From CAG-390 sp045636385 (lineage in GTDB: Bacteria > Bacillota > Clostridia > Oscillospirales > CAG-272): a stretch of DNA of 64,000 bases. Shown here piece after piece: positions 52,646 through 61,839 of this stretch. The number at the start of each line of letters is the position of its first letter. The first letter of the stretch is position 1. The notes under the pieces are model-generated. The model ran no database searches. It was not told the origin of the DNA and saw only the letters and a list, made by a program, of their open reading frames with translations. Where the stretch lies: the NCBI GenBank assembly GCA_045636385.1, contig JAZTXK010000023.1, forward strand, positions 1-64,000. The letters run 5' to 3'. A program made the position numbers and the translations under genes.

Positions 52646-52674
52646 TTGAATATTCATATATTTTATGGTATAAT
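52646..52674 (+). promoter_or_regulatory. Promoter of the MATE gene
   Basis: TTGAAT (52646-52651), 17-base spacer and TATAAT (52669-52674), about 30 bases before the ATG at 52705. Confidence 0.72.
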
Positions 52675-52704
52675 TCGTAGGTAAAAAAATTATGGAGAAA
52701 AATT

Positions 52705-54126
52705 ATGTCGGGAACTCTTTTGAAAGCAAAAAACACTCTCATCGGCGACCGCGCGTTCTATAAGCGTGTCATCGCCATACTCATCCCCATTGTAATTCAG
52801 AATACTTTCACAAACGCCGTCAGCTTCGTTGACAACATCATGGTCGGAAGGATCGGAGAGATCGAAATGTCTGCGGTTGCAACCGTAAACCAGCTTCTCT
52901 TTGTCTTCAACCTCTGCATCTTCGGCGGTCTTTCGGGTATCGGAATCTTCACCGCTCAGTTTGCGGGCGCAAACGACACAACGGGCGTAAGACGCACCAC
53001 CAGAGCAAAAAACTATCTTTCGCTCGCTATGCTCATCATCGGTATCGCGGTGTTCCTCTTGTTCCCCGTACCGCTCCTCAAGCTCTATATCGCGGAAGAT
53101 ACGCTCCCCGAGGTTGCGGATCTTATGCTCACCCATTCGCTCGACTACCTCTACGTAATGCTCATCGGACTTGCTCCCTTTGCGGTCGCGCAGGTTTACG
53201 GCTCGACTCTCCGCGAAGAGGGTGAAACCAAGCTCCCGATGATCGGCGGAGTCGTTGCGATCCTTGTAAACCTTGTTCTCAACTATTTTCTCATATTCGG
53301 CAACGAGTGCGGACTTTCCTTTATCACTTTTGCTCCTATGGGAGTAAAAGGCGCGGCGATTGCAACGGTTATCTCAAGATTCGTCGAGGCAGGAATGCTT
53401 GTAATCATCACCCACGCGAGAAAGGACAAATATCCATCCTTCGTCGGTCTTTACCGCACCGCAAAGATCCCGCTCCCCCTCTGCAAGGATATGCTCGTCA
53501 AGGGCTCTCCCCTTCTTATCAACGAATTTCTCTGGTCCTTCGGTCAGGCGGTTCTGCTTCAGTGCTATTCCGTCCGCGGACTCGAATGCGTTACTGCGGC
53601 TAACATTTCATCAACCGTACTCAACCTCTTCAACGTAATTTGCTTCTCGATGGGAAGCGCGATCGCGATCATTCTCGGTCAGCACCTCGGAGCAGACGAG
53701 ATCGACGAGGCAAAGAGTTCTGTATGGAAGCTCTTCTCTCTGTCCGTTGCATCCTGCGCCGTTGCAAGCACCGCGCTCGGACTCTGCGCGAACATTATCC
53801 CGAAATTCTACGATGCAAGCGACTACACCCGTGAGATGGCGGGTGCAATGCTTCTCATAGTTGCCTGCACGATGCCGATCTTCGCATTCGCGCATGCGGT
53901 ATATTTCACACTCCGTTCGGGCGGTAAAACGCTTCTGACCTTCATCTTCGACTGCGGATTCACCTGGGGCGTGACTATTCCCTTCGCCTTCATCTCCGCG
54001 CACTTCACGGGTATGTCGATCCTCACCCTTTACCTCTGCGTCCAGCTCCTCGACCTGACGAAATGCATCGTCGGCTACATCCTGATCAAAAAGGGAATCT
54101 GGATCAACAGACTTATCGCAAATTAA
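52705..54126 (+). CDS. MATE family efflux transporter
   Basis: A 473-residue membrane protein with about twelve transmembrane helices in two similar halves. Typical MATE segments are IVIQNTFTNAVSFVDNIMVGRIG at the N-terminus, GLAPFAVAQVYGSTLREEGETKLPM and the second-half NISSTVLNLFNVICFSMGSAIAIILGQHLGA. It exports organic cations or drugs with H+ or Na+ in exchange. The gene is single, with its own promoter and terminator. It is distant from the peptide cluster, so there is no reason to link it to that product. Confidence 0.93.
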   Translation: MSGTLLKAKNTLIGDRAFYKRVIAILIPIVIQNTFTNAVSFVDNIMVGRIGEIEMSAVATVNQLLFVFNLCIFGGLSGIGIFTAQFAGANDTTGVRRTTRAKNYLSLAMLIIGIAVFLLFPVPLLKLYIAEDTLPEVADLMLTHSLDYLYVMLIGLAPFAVAQVYGSTLREEGETKLPMIGGVVAILVNLVLNYFLIFGNECGLSFITFAPMGVKGAAIATVISRFVEAGMLVIITHARKDKYPSFVGLYRTAKIPLPLCKDMLVKGSPLLINEFLWSFGQAVLLQCYSVRGLECVTAANISSTVLNLFNVICFSMGSAIAIILGQHLGADEIDEAKSSVWKLFSLSVASCAVASTALGLCANIIPKFYDASDYTREMAGAMLLIVACTMPIFAFAHAVYFTLRSGGKTLLTFIFDCGFTWGVTIPFAFISAHFTGMSILTLYLCVQLLDLTKCIVGYILIKKGIWINRLIAN

Positions 54127-54131
54127 TTTTC

Positions 54132-54167
54132 AAAGCACTTATGGCTCGCGTCATAAGTGCTTTTTTT
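54132..54167 (+). terminator. Terminator of the MATE gene
   Basis: AAAGCACTTATG (54132-54143) pairs with CATAAGTGCTTT, followed by a run of T, a strong rho-independent signal. Confidence 0.9.
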
Positions 54168-54192
54168 CCATTTTATTTTTTCGGTCAGCCTA

Positions 54193-54221
54193 TTGAAATC
54201 GGCGTTTTTATATGATATAAT
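54193..54221 (+). promoter_or_regulatory. Promoter of the 1136-residue membrane-protein gene
   Basis: TTGAAA (54193-54198), 17-base spacer, TATAAT (54216-54221), 34 bases before the ATG at 54256. Confidence 0.75.
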
Positions 54222-54255
54222 TGAATTGAAAAGCATATTGAAAGGAGACATCACA

Positions 54256-57200
54256 ATGAATCAAACACATGATGAAATGACCATCAAGATACCCACACCC
54301 GATGCCCCCTCGCCCGAAAAGAAAAGATCGGCTCTGCCTTTGATTATAATATCAATACTGCTCAGCACCGTTATCCTTTCTGCCGCAGTTGCGGCGGGGA
54401 TACTGCTCATTCCCGTAATGAGATCTGATCAATGGACAAACACGGTGGACCGAGTCTTTTTCGATACCGCGGCACTCGAGGTGTTTTCCGAAGCACTCGC
54501 GCAGGGTTCGCAAGCGTCGGTTTCTCTCGCGCTCGACGCGGAAACAAGCGGTCTGCTTAACGACGTAAATCTCAAGCTTACCGCGGCGGGGAAGGAAAAG
54601 AACGGCGAAATAACGCTTTCTCTGCGCGGCGGCTCGAGCGAGCTTTTGCTCTCTATGATCTACTCCGAGGAGAGCATCGCGATAGCGGTATACGATCCCG
54701 CAGATAAGACAAAGGATATCAAGTACCTCTCTCTGCCGAGGACGGGGCTTGCAGAGGAATTCAAAAACTCACTCTTTGCGCCCGACAGCGGATCGGATTA
54801 CGCCCTCGATGAGGATATCTACAACGAGATACTGTCCCTGCTCGAAAGCCTTGAGGGCGCAGAAAAAGAGCTTGATCAAGAAGCCTTGAACGAATCGATC
54901 CGTAATATCACCGATGAGATCGCAAATATCATCGAGCCGAACGTTTCACTTCGATTCGCCGAGGGCGAATTTGCGCTCTGCCGCGACGTTTCGATCGTAA
55001 TCACACCCGACAACTTTTCCCGCATCATCGATATAGTGATCGCCGAGGCTGAGGAAAGCGAGGCGCTTACCGATTGGCTCAACTCCGCATACGGTGAAGC
55101 GCTCGGCACGGAGAACGGTCCGATCGATGCCCTCCGCTCGCTCAAAGACGAGCTGCCCGAGGGAAATATTATCCTCGAATGGACAGTAATCGGAAATTAC
55201 GTAAGCCAATGCCGCCTTGCATACGAGGATGTAGCCGACGGATTTGAAGCGATCGTCAACTTCACCTACGGCAAGGAAGCGAATCGCGCCGAGCTCACCT
55301 TCACGGTGGGCGGCGAGGGAGCAAAGCTCGTTTATGAAAAAACAGATGACGGTGACGAGCTTGTCTGCACTCTTACCGTCGAGATTGACGGCGAGACGGT
55401 AGAATCGAAGGTCAGCCATGATAAGACAAGCGGTGCGCTGACGATTACAGCCACCGGCTCGGACAGTCTCGAATCCTATTTCGAAATTCGCGGCAATTGC
55501 AAATACGATAGCACTGCAAGCGACTTTTCCCTCTCCTTTGACTCGGTCAAGATTGGCACAGCTGAAGCTATCAAGGGCTTTGAGCTCGCGATCGAAATAT
55601 CAAAGCTCGAGCGCGAGATAGCGATCCCGTCCGCCACGCCCTTGCTCGGAATGACGGGTGATGAGCTTACCGCCTTTATCGATTCTCTGCCGTATATGAC
55701 GCTCAATAACATACTCACGAAATGCTTCGGTGAAGGAATTGATTCCTATTTGTCCGCAGACGGCAAGCTGTTGCTTGGTGCCGCGCGGTATAGTGAGGCA
55801 GTTAACCTTTATGCCAACGCTTACAGCATTTATCTGGCAGATCCCGAGCCTTTGCGCGCGGATTACATCTCCGTCCACCTCCCCGAATTCGGCATCTATC
55901 TGCTCCTTGAATACGATTCACTGCAGAATATGATCCTCTATAATTTCGCCTACGAGCTGACAGATGAGCTCGCTATGCGTTACCATCCCGCCGCGCTCGG
56001 CGAGGACGGATATCTGAAGGTTCACAGTATAACCTCGTCACACACCGCCCCCACTTGCCTTAATGATGGCTTTACAGTCTACTCTTGTGATATTTGCGAG
56101 GATGTTGTGAGAGTCGGCGAGCCACAGCTTTATCACAGCTACGTTCAAAAGGAGCTCCGCGTCACAGCCGACGACGGAAGCACGCACAACGCAACCTACT
56201 CGTACTGCGAATCCTGCAACGCGATATTCGTCTTTGAGATCACCGGAAGGCTCGGTATGAGCTTTGATTACAAGCTCTCGAGCGATACCTACTCCCTTAC
56301 GCGATATGACGTTTACAGCGCGTTCGACGGTGTCTTCGGCATTCCCACGGAATTCGAAAAGCTTATGCGGATCGACGATATCTGCACAACGGATCTCAGC
56401 GGAATAGTCTGTGCAAGAATACCATACGGTATGAAAAGACTTTCGAAGTACGATCTTATAAACACCGAGTCGCTCCAGATACTCATACTTCCGAATACTC
56501 TGACAGAGATCACTGCGGACGCGATCCCTGCGAGTGACAGATTGCATACTATCTTCTTTATCGGAACAGCGGATGAATTCTCGCGCATCTCCCTCGGTGA
56601 TCTTGCGGGTATCATCGACGGTATCAACGTCATATACGCCCCCGACGGCGTAACTCCCGATATGATCAAAAAGGAGATTTATGACATAGCGAAGGTAGAT
56701 GCCGCACTTGCCGCCGCGAAAGCAAAGGTTCAAAAGAGCATTGCCGCGGCAAAGGAAGCGGCAAAGACCGACGGCGTAACGCTCCTTTATTCGGGCAAGA
56801 TAGAGAATATCTTATACGATGAGATAAGCTCGCGCATCGGCATCTGGTATGCATTAAGCGACAGCGAATCGCTCGTTACCATCTACAACGTCAACACGGG
56901 ATCGGTCGAGCGCGAGCTTAAGGTCGGAGGCAAGATCACTCATTTTTACATCCGCGAGGGTTATGTCGCTTATACTCTTGACGGTTCCTTTGAGGTCTAC
57001 GTCTACGAGATAGCAACCGATAAGACGGTCAGCTTCTCTGCGCTGAGGTATTATGAATTCAGCGAAGATAGCCTATCCTGCGTCTTCATCCACGGCGGAA
57101 AGGTATATACCGCCACCTCGGAACAGCATTGCTACATCACTTACTACGATATCGCAACGGGCAAGGTCGACAGATTCCAATGGACGATCTACACCCCCGA

Positions 57201-57666
57201 CTTCTATATCAACCACGAGCAGAACAAGCTCATCAGCCTCTGCCTCGAGCAGTCTCCCGAGGCTGTGGTGGTATACGATCTGACCACGAACACACAGATT
57301 CTTGAATTCCACCTTGATAGGCTCGCCTTTGATGCCACCTATATGGGCGATTACATCATCGATAACCGCGGCAACGTCTACGATCTTAACGGCAAGCCGC
57401 TCTCATCGATACCGAAGGAGTCAGCACCCGTCGCCGCGCCGCATACGAAGGATATGATGACGGTCGAGTGCCTTTCCTCCGATGCCATCGGAAGCTTCAG
57501 CATAGCGGTTGACAAAGACTACAATGTCTCCTCCGTCATCGCCCCCACCGACGGAGCTCCGCTCATCCTCGATATCTACGCAGAGGTTGCGATCGCGACC
57601 GAAAACGGTGACTTTTTGATTTACGCCCCCGGCGGCTACGGCTTGCTCTTTATTGATATGAAATAA
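54256..57666 (+). CDS. Large membrane-anchored protein, unknown function
   Basis: A 1136-residue protein. The ATG at 54256 follows AAAGGAG by eight bases, and the preceding in-frame stretch includes the promoter. One transmembrane helix (about 26-54) anchors it. The next 450 residues are beta-rich with acidic linkers. About residues 595-655 contain paired Cys motifs (CLNDGFTVYSCDIC and CESC) of a kind seen in Clostridial surface proteins and possibly zinc-binding. A leucine-rich-like stretch (TESLQILILPNTLTEI) and a C-terminal beta-propeller-like region (about 835-1136, IYNVNTGSVERELKVGGKITHF and similar) follow. I do not know its function; a surface or envelope-sensing role is plausible. Confidence 0.75.
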   Translation: MNQTHDEMTIKIPTPDAPSPEKKRSALPLIIISILLSTVILSAAVAAGILLIPVMRSDQWTNTVDRVFFDTAALEVFSEALAQGSQASVSLALDAETSGLLNDVNLKLTAAGKEKNGEITLSLRGGSSELLLSMIYSEESIAIAVYDPADKTKDIKYLSLPRTGLAEEFKNSLFAPDSGSDYALDEDIYNEILSLLESLEGAEKELDQEALNESIRNITDEIANIIEPNVSLRFAEGEFALCRDVSIVITPDNFSRIIDIVIAEAEESEALTDWLNSAYGEALGTENGPIDALRSLKDELPEGNIILEWTVIGNYVSQCRLAYEDVADGFEAIVNFTYGKEANRAELTFTVGGEGAKLVYEKTDDGDELVCTLTVEIDGETVESKVSHDKTSGALTITATGSDSLESYFEIRGNCKYDSTASDFSLSFDSVKIGTAEAIKGFELAIEISKLEREIAIPSATPLLGMTGDELTAFIDSLPYMTLNNILTKCFGEGIDSYLSADGKLLLGAARYSEAVNLYANAYSIYLADPEPLRADYISVHLPEFGIYLLLEYDSLQNMILYNFAYELTDELAMRYHPAALGEDGYLKVHSITSSHTAPTCLNDGFTVYSCDICEDVVRVGEPQLYHSYVQKELRVTADDGSTHNATYSYCESCNAIFVFEITGRLGMSFDYKLSSDTYSLTRYDVYSAFDGVFGIPTEFEKLMRIDDICTTDLSGIVCARIPYGMKRLSKYDLINTESLQILILPNTLTEITADAIPASDRLHTIFFIGTADEFSRISLGDLAGIIDGINVIYAPDGVTPDMIKKEIYDIAKVDAALAAAKAKVQKSIAAAKEAAKTDGVTLLYSGKIENILYDEISSRIGIWYALSDSESLVTIYNVNTGSVERELKVGGKITHFYIREGYVAYTLDGSFEVYVYEIATDKTVSFSALRYYEFSEDSLSCVFIHGGKVYTATSEQHCYITYYDIATGKVDRFQWTIYTPDFYINHEQNKLISLCLEQSPEAVVVYDLTTNTQILEFHLDRLAFDATYMGDYIIDNRGNVYDLNGKPLSSIPKESAPVAAPHTKDMMTVECLSSDAIGSFSIAVDKDYNVSSVIAPTDGAPLILDIYAEVAIATENGDFLIYAPGGYGLLFIDMK

Positions 57667-57672
57667 CCCCAC

Positions 57673-57702
57673 CTCACCGCCCGCTCGGGCGGTGAGATTT
57701 TT
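57673..57702 (+). terminator. Terminator of the large membrane-protein gene
   Basis: CTCACCGCCCG (57673-57683) pairs with CGGGCGGTGAG (57686-57696), followed by ATTTTTTG. Confidence 0.92.
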
Positions 57703-57724
57703 TGATAAAATCATCAAAAAATGC

Positions 57725-57753
57725 TTGATTTAACATTAATAATATGTTATAAT
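57725..57753 (+). promoter_or_regulatory. Promoter of the dehydrogenase-isomerase operon
   Basis: TTGATT (57725-57730), 17-base spacer, TATAAT (57748-57753). Confidence 0.72.
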
Positions 57754-57793
57754 TACATTAATATCTTTTATATTCCGAAAGGAGTCAATATTT

Positions 57794-58843
57794 ATGGTAA
57801 TAGCAATTATCGGCTGTGGCAGAATCGCCCAGAACGCTCACTTCCCCGCTCTCGCTAAAATCGAAGGTGTTCGCGTAAAGTACGCTTGCGACCTTCTTAT
57901 CGAAAAGGCGGAGCTGATGAAGGAAAAATATGAAATGGTTGAGAATGCCATCACCGACTATCAGATCGCTCTCGCCGATCCCGAGGTCGAGGCTGTATTC
58001 GTTCTCACCCCCAACTTCGCACACTACACCGTAACGATGGATGCTCTCCGTGCAGACAAGCACGTCTTCTGCGAGAAGCCCGTTACGATCAACTACGCAC
58101 TCTCCAAGGAGATGGCTGACGAAGCTAACGCGCGCGGCAAGATCCTCAATATCGGCGTTTGCAACCGTTATCACAAGTCGGTTGAAATGCTCCGCGAAAT
58201 GAACGAGCGCGGCGAATTCGGTAATATCTACCACGTCTATTGCTCCTTCCGCGCACACCGCGGCATTCCCGGTCTCGGCGGTGCATTCACCACCAAGGCA
58301 GAATCGGGCGGCGGAGTTCTCATCGACTGGGGTATTCACTACTTCGACCTCATCCTCTATATCCTCGGCGCTCCCGAGCTCAAGACTCTCACCGCCAACG
58401 CTTACAACGAGATGGCGAAGGATATCAAGTCCTACACCTACAAGAGCATGTGGGCAGAGGAAACTATGAATCCCGAGGGCACCAACGACGTTGACGATAT
58501 GGTCACCGGATTCATCCGTACTTCCGGTTCTTCTATCTCCTTCAACGGAGCATGGGCGCAGAACATCGGCAAGGGCGAAGCCTTCATCGACTTTATGGGC
58601 GACAAGGGCGGCGCACGCCTTGACTACGGCAGAAAGTTCACCTTCTGGTCGGGTGACACACTCGAGTCCTTCGAGCCCGAATACGACATTCCCAACATGT
58701 ACGTTTGCGAGGACGAGGCATTCTTCGAGTCCTGCCAGAGCGGCGAAAAGAACCGTTCGCACATCGACAATATCCTTAACAGCATGCGTCTGCTCGACAC
58801 TCTCTATCAGTCTGCAGAGCGCGGCGAAGAAATTAAACTTTAA
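57794..58843 (+). CDS. Gfo/Idh/MocA family dehydrogenase
   Basis: A 349-residue NAD(P)-dependent sugar-derivative dehydrogenase. The Rossmann motif is IIGCGRIAQ and the signature EKP occurs in VFCEKPVTINYA. The C-terminal half includes GGGVLIDWGIHYFDL, with the catalytic His typical of this family. It is the first of three sugar-metabolism genes, separated from the next by a 221-base gap containing the three-hairpin repeat. The substrate, perhaps an inositol or rare sugar, is not determined. Confidence 0.9.
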   Translation: MVIAIIGCGRIAQNAHFPALAKIEGVRVKYACDLLIEKAELMKEKYEMVENAITDYQIALADPEVEAVFVLTPNFAHYTVTMDALRADKHVFCEKPVTINYALSKEMADEANARGKILNIGVCNRYHKSVEMLREMNERGEFGNIYHVYCSFRAHRGIPGLGGAFTTKAESGGGVLIDWGIHYFDLILYILGAPELKTLTANAYNEMAKDIKSYTYKSMWAEETMNPEGTNDVDDMVTGFIRTSGSSISFNGAWAQNIGKGEAFIDFMGDKGGARLDYGRKFTFWSGDTLESFEPEYDIPNMYVCEDEAFFESCQSGEKNRSHIDNILNSMRLLDTLYQSAERGEEIKL

Positions 58844-58849
58844 AAACCG

Positions 58850-59019
58850 ATTGTAAAACTGCGTTTTACAATCGAGAACCGCGCGGCGGGGTTTCACGCG
58901 CTTATCGCCGCGCACCAAAATCAAAGATTTTGGTGCGCTCCCCTCGGCGCGTGGACTCGCCAGGCTCGTCTAAAAGGTGTTTTTTCGTCGGCAAAGCCAC
59001 CGAAAAAACAGATTTTATT
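58850..59019 (+). repeat. Three-hairpin intergenic repeat, copy B
   Basis: The second copy of the element at 34.1 kb, about 170 bp. Hairpin 1 (58850-58872) is identical to copy A. Hairpin 2 (58910-58938) has a 13-bp stem in which pairs differing from copy A remain complementary. Hairpin 3 keeps the GTTTTTTCGTCGGC arm with one compensated change (GCC[A/G]CC[G/A]). An additional GC-rich insertion separates hairpins 1 and 2. It lies within the operon between the dehydrogenase and the isomerase, so it might be a processing site or attenuator. Confidence 0.85.
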
Positions 59020-59064
59020 TAATTTTTTGAACTTTTATAATTTATTATTTCGGAGGTAAATATT

Positions 59065-59925
59065 ATGGGTTATTTTCCTATTGGCGCTATCGTTGACTCC
59101 TTTAAGATGGAGACACACGAGGCAATAAAGAAGGCTGCTTCTATGGGCATCGAGGGCCTTCAGATCTACTGCACAAAGGGCATTCACGCTCCCGAGAACT
59201 TCTCTAAAGAAGATCGCCGCGAGCTTCTCAATTTCGCAAAGGGCCACGGTCTCCGTTTCTCCGCTATCTGCGGCGACCTCGGCGGCGGCGGATTCACACA
59301 TCCCGAGCTCAATCCCGAGAAGATCGAAAAATCCAAGCGCATCATCGATATGTGCGCTGACCTCGAAACCGGCGTTGTAACCACTCACATCGGTGTTGTT
59401 CCCGAGGATAAGAACCACGAACGCTACAAGATCCTTCAGGAGGCTTGCCACGAGCTTGCTATGTACGCTGACAGCGTTGGCGCGAAGTTTGCAATCGAAA
59501 CCGGTCCCGAGAGAAGTATCGTTCTCAAGGAATTCCTCGATTCCCTCGGCTCGACCGGCGTTTCCGTCAACCTTGACCCCGCTAACCTCGTTATGGTAAC
59601 CGGCGATGACCCCGTGCAGGCTGTTTACAATCTTCAGAAGTACATCGTTCACACCCACGCAAAGGACGGCGTAAAGCTCCTGGACGTTGGTCCCGAGATC
59701 GCTTACCGCGTCGTTCATCCCGTTCCCGAAGAGTTCCAGGGCAAGAAGTTCTATCAGGAAGTTCCGCTCGGTCAGGGTAGCGTTGACTTCCCGAAGTACC
59801 TCGCAGCTCTCAAGGACATAGGCTACAAGGGCTTCCTCACCATCGAGCGCGAGTGCGGTGAAGATCCCGCGGCTGACATCGGAATCGCAGTTGAGCATCT
59901 CAAGAAGAGCATGGCAGGTCTTTAA
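59065..59925 (+). CDS. Sugar phosphate isomerase/epimerase (TIM barrel)
   Basis: A 286-residue xylose-isomerase-like TIM barrel. Possible metal ligands are the Glu of FAIETGPE, the Asp of NLDPANL, the His of HTHAKDG and the Glu of TIERECGEDP. It follows a clear TCGGAGG site. Two bases separate it from its paralogue downstream, suggesting successive steps with the upstream dehydrogenase. The substrate is unknown. Confidence 0.88.
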   Translation: MGYFPIGAIVDSFKMETHEAIKKAASMGIEGLQIYCTKGIHAPENFSKEDRRELLNFAKGHGLRFSAICGDLGGGGFTHPELNPEKIEKSKRIIDMCADLETGVVTTHIGVVPEDKNHERYKILQEACHELAMYADSVGAKFAIETGPERSIVLKEFLDSLGSTGVSVNLDPANLVMVTGDDPVQAVYNLQKYIVHTHAKDGVKLLDVGPEIAYRVVHPVPEEFQGKKFYQEVPLGQGSVDFPKYLAALKDIGYKGFLTIERECGEDPAADIGIAVEHLKKSMAGL

Positions 59926-59927
59926 TA

Positions 59928-60806
59928 ATGAAGATTTCGGTCAGTTCCTATTCTTTTCAACAGTATATAAAGGCGGGCAAGCTCTCGCAGCTTGATACCG
60001 TCAAGGCAGCTTACGACCTCGGTCTGCGCGCCATCGAGTTCATTGATCTTTGCCCCGAGTTCGGCAAGGCTCCGACACTCGACGAGCAGAAAGAGTACGC
60101 AAAGCTCATCCGTGCCGAGGCTGATAAGTACGGTATGGATATCAACGCCTACACCATCGGTGCGAACCTCTTCAAGAAGGGCGAGGATGCCGAAAAGGAG
60201 ATCAAGCGTCTTTGCGATCAGCTCGACGTTGCCGCTATTCTCGGCGCAAAGGTAATGCGCCACGACGTTTGCTGGACTTACGGTAAGGAGGCGGATGCAC
60301 GCTCCTTTGAGCTGATGCTCCCCACCATCGCGGCAAACGCACGCAAGGTCACCGAATATGCCGCAACTCTCGGCATCAAGACCTGCTCTGAGAACCACGG
60401 AACTATCGCGCAGGACAGCTACCGCGTTGAGAAGCTCTTCTCTGCCGTCGCGCACGAAAACTACGGTCTTCTCGTTGATATGGGCAACTTTGCCTGCGTT
60501 GACGAGGACAGCGCCATGGCTGTGTCGCGCGTTGCGCCCTATGCCTTCCACGTTCACGCAAAGGATTGGCTCGTTCACGATTTCGACGAGGATTTCCCCT
60601 CGGGATACCACACCCGCGGATGCCGCAGACTTGTCGGCTGTGCCGTCGGTGAGGGAAACATCCCCGTGAAGCGTTGCCTTGCCATCCTCAAAAAGGCGGG
60701 CTACGACGGCTACGTTTCGATCGAATACGAAGGCCCGAACGATTGCATCGAGGGCATCAAGCAGGGCATTGAAAATCTTAAATCATTCGGAGTGACTACC
60801 GAATAA
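59928..60806 (+). CDS. Sugar phosphate isomerase/epimerase (TIM barrel), paralogue
   Basis: A 292-residue member of the same fold with ligands in TCSENHGTI, LLVDMGNFAC, HVHAKDW and SIEYEGPNDC. It is only moderately similar to the preceding gene, so they probably act on different intermediates. The stop is followed by a terminator, marking the end of the operon. Confidence 0.88.
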   Translation: MKISVSSYSFQQYIKAGKLSQLDTVKAAYDLGLRAIEFIDLCPEFGKAPTLDEQKEYAKLIRAEADKYGMDINAYTIGANLFKKGEDAEKEIKRLCDQLDVAAILGAKVMRHDVCWTYGKEADARSFELMLPTIAANARKVTEYAATLGIKTCSENHGTIAQDSYRVEKLFSAVAHENYGLLVDMGNFACVDEDSAMAVSRVAPYAFHVHAKDWLVHDFDEDFPSGYHTRGCRRLVGCAVGEGNIPVKRCLAILKKAGYDGYVSIEYEGPNDCIEGIKQGIENLKSFGVTTE

Positions 60807-60809
60807 ATC

Positions 60810-60840
60810 AAACGTCTCCCGATCATCGGGAGACGTTTTT
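60810..60840 (+). terminator. Terminator of the isomerase operon
   Basis: AAACGTCTCCCGA (60810-60822) and TCGGGAGACGTTTTT (60826-60840) form a 13-bp stem with a TCA loop and T tract. The MBL gene starts 15 bases after it, so some read-through may be used to express that gene. Confidence 0.9.
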
Positions 60841-60854
60841 ATAGGAGAATTATT

Positions 60855-61601
60855 ATGAAAATAACATTTATGGGCACCTCGCACGGCGTTCCGTCGGCGG
60901 AAAGACATTGCTCATCGACAATGATCCAAACGAACGGCGCGGCGTACCTCATCGACGCGGGCGCGCCGATCACGGATACGGTTCTTCGCGCGGGCGCGGT
61001 ATTTGATGACGTCCGCGGCATCTTCACCACTCATTGTCACGGCGACCACATAAACGGCATCTTCCACTTCATCGACCTTTCGAATTGGTATTGGAAGAAT
61101 ACGAATTACGACGTCTATCTGACCTCGCAAGCCGTTATCGACGCAATCCACGCCGTCCTCGGCGCGGTTTCGCCCGGCGCGAAGTTCCCGCACGACCGTC
61201 TGCGACTGCACGTTGCAACGCCCGACACCGTTTTTGAAGACGAAAACATCAAGCTTTCCTATATCCCCACCAAGCACATAAACGAGTACCACCTCAGCGC
61301 GGCGATGGATATCGAGCTTGAGGGCAAGCGCATCCTCTTTACGGGCGATATGTCGCAAAAGCTTGCAAAGGACGATTTCCCCAAAGTATCGTTCGAGCGT
61401 GAATACGATCTCATCGTCTGCGAGCTGGCGCATTTCGGCATCCCCGAGCTGACGCCATATCTTGACAGAGTAAAGACAAAGCGTTTCGCATTCACCCACG
61501 CCTCCGAGCGCAAATTCGGAGATATCGCCGAGCTTGCCACATCGGGAAAGTATCCGTTTGAGATTCTTCATCCAAACGACGGAGACACACTCGAAATCTA
61601 A
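60855..61601 (+). CDS. MBL-fold metallohydrolase
   Basis: A 248-residue metallo-beta-lactamase-fold enzyme with the HCHGDH motif (60-65), an Asp in FTGDMS and His in FTHASERK. The N-terminus resembles RNase Z-like phosphodiesterases, but the length and lack of an exosite argue for a small-molecule hydrolase. An AGGAG site precedes the ATG. There is no separate promoter seen between the terminator and the gene. Confidence 0.85.
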   Translation: MKITFMGTSHGVPSAERHCSSTMIQTNGAAYLIDAGAPITDTVLRAGAVFDDVRGIFTTHCHGDHINGIFHFIDLSNWYWKNTNYDVYLTSQAVIDAIHAVLGAVSPGAKFPHDRLRLHVATPDTVFEDENIKLSYIPTKHINEYHLSAAMDIELEGKRILFTGDMSQKLAKDDFPKVSFEREYDLIVCELAHFGIPELTPYLDRVKTKRFAFTHASERKFGDIAELATSGKYPFEILHPNDGDTLEI

Positions 61602-61734
61602 AAGACCAAAAGTTTTGATCAAACTTTTACAAAAGTTTGCGGAGCTCGGGGCAGAGCCTCGAACTAATGCGAGAGCTTCAGCTCTCGCCCAATACCGCTT
61701 TAGAAACGGTGAAGCTTTGCTTCTCCGTTTCGGA

Positions 61735-61775
61735 CCAAAGCGTGCCTTTCCGAATTTAGGAAAGGCACGCTTTGG
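61735..61775. terminator. Strong 17-bp hairpin terminator
   Basis: CCAAAGCGTGCCTTTCC (61735-61751) pairs perfectly with 61759-61775 around a GAATTTA loop. It can stop transcripts from the MBL gene; T-rich sequence follows on the plus strand. Confidence 0.75.
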
Positions 61776-61814
61776 TCATTCTTATTATTTGATAAACTAT
61801 CAATTGAATAAAAC

Positions 61815-61839
61815 GAGCCTCACCGCATCGGTGAGGCTC
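61815..61839. terminator. Bidirectional 11-bp hairpin terminator
   Basis: GAGCCTCACCG (61815-61825) pairs with CGGTGAGGCTC (61829-61839) with a CAT loop. TTTTATT follows on both strands, so it serves the convergent HAD gene and the MBL gene. Confidence 0.82.

Noticed and set aside
52705..54126. MATE exporter as the exporter of the NRPS product
   Set aside because: It is about 37 kb from the cluster with separate promoter and terminator; there is no sequence reason to link them.
59041..60806. Isomerase genes as a tandem duplication of one enzyme
   Set aside because: They share the fold but align poorly outside the metal-ligand motifs, so an old divergence with separate substrates is more likely.
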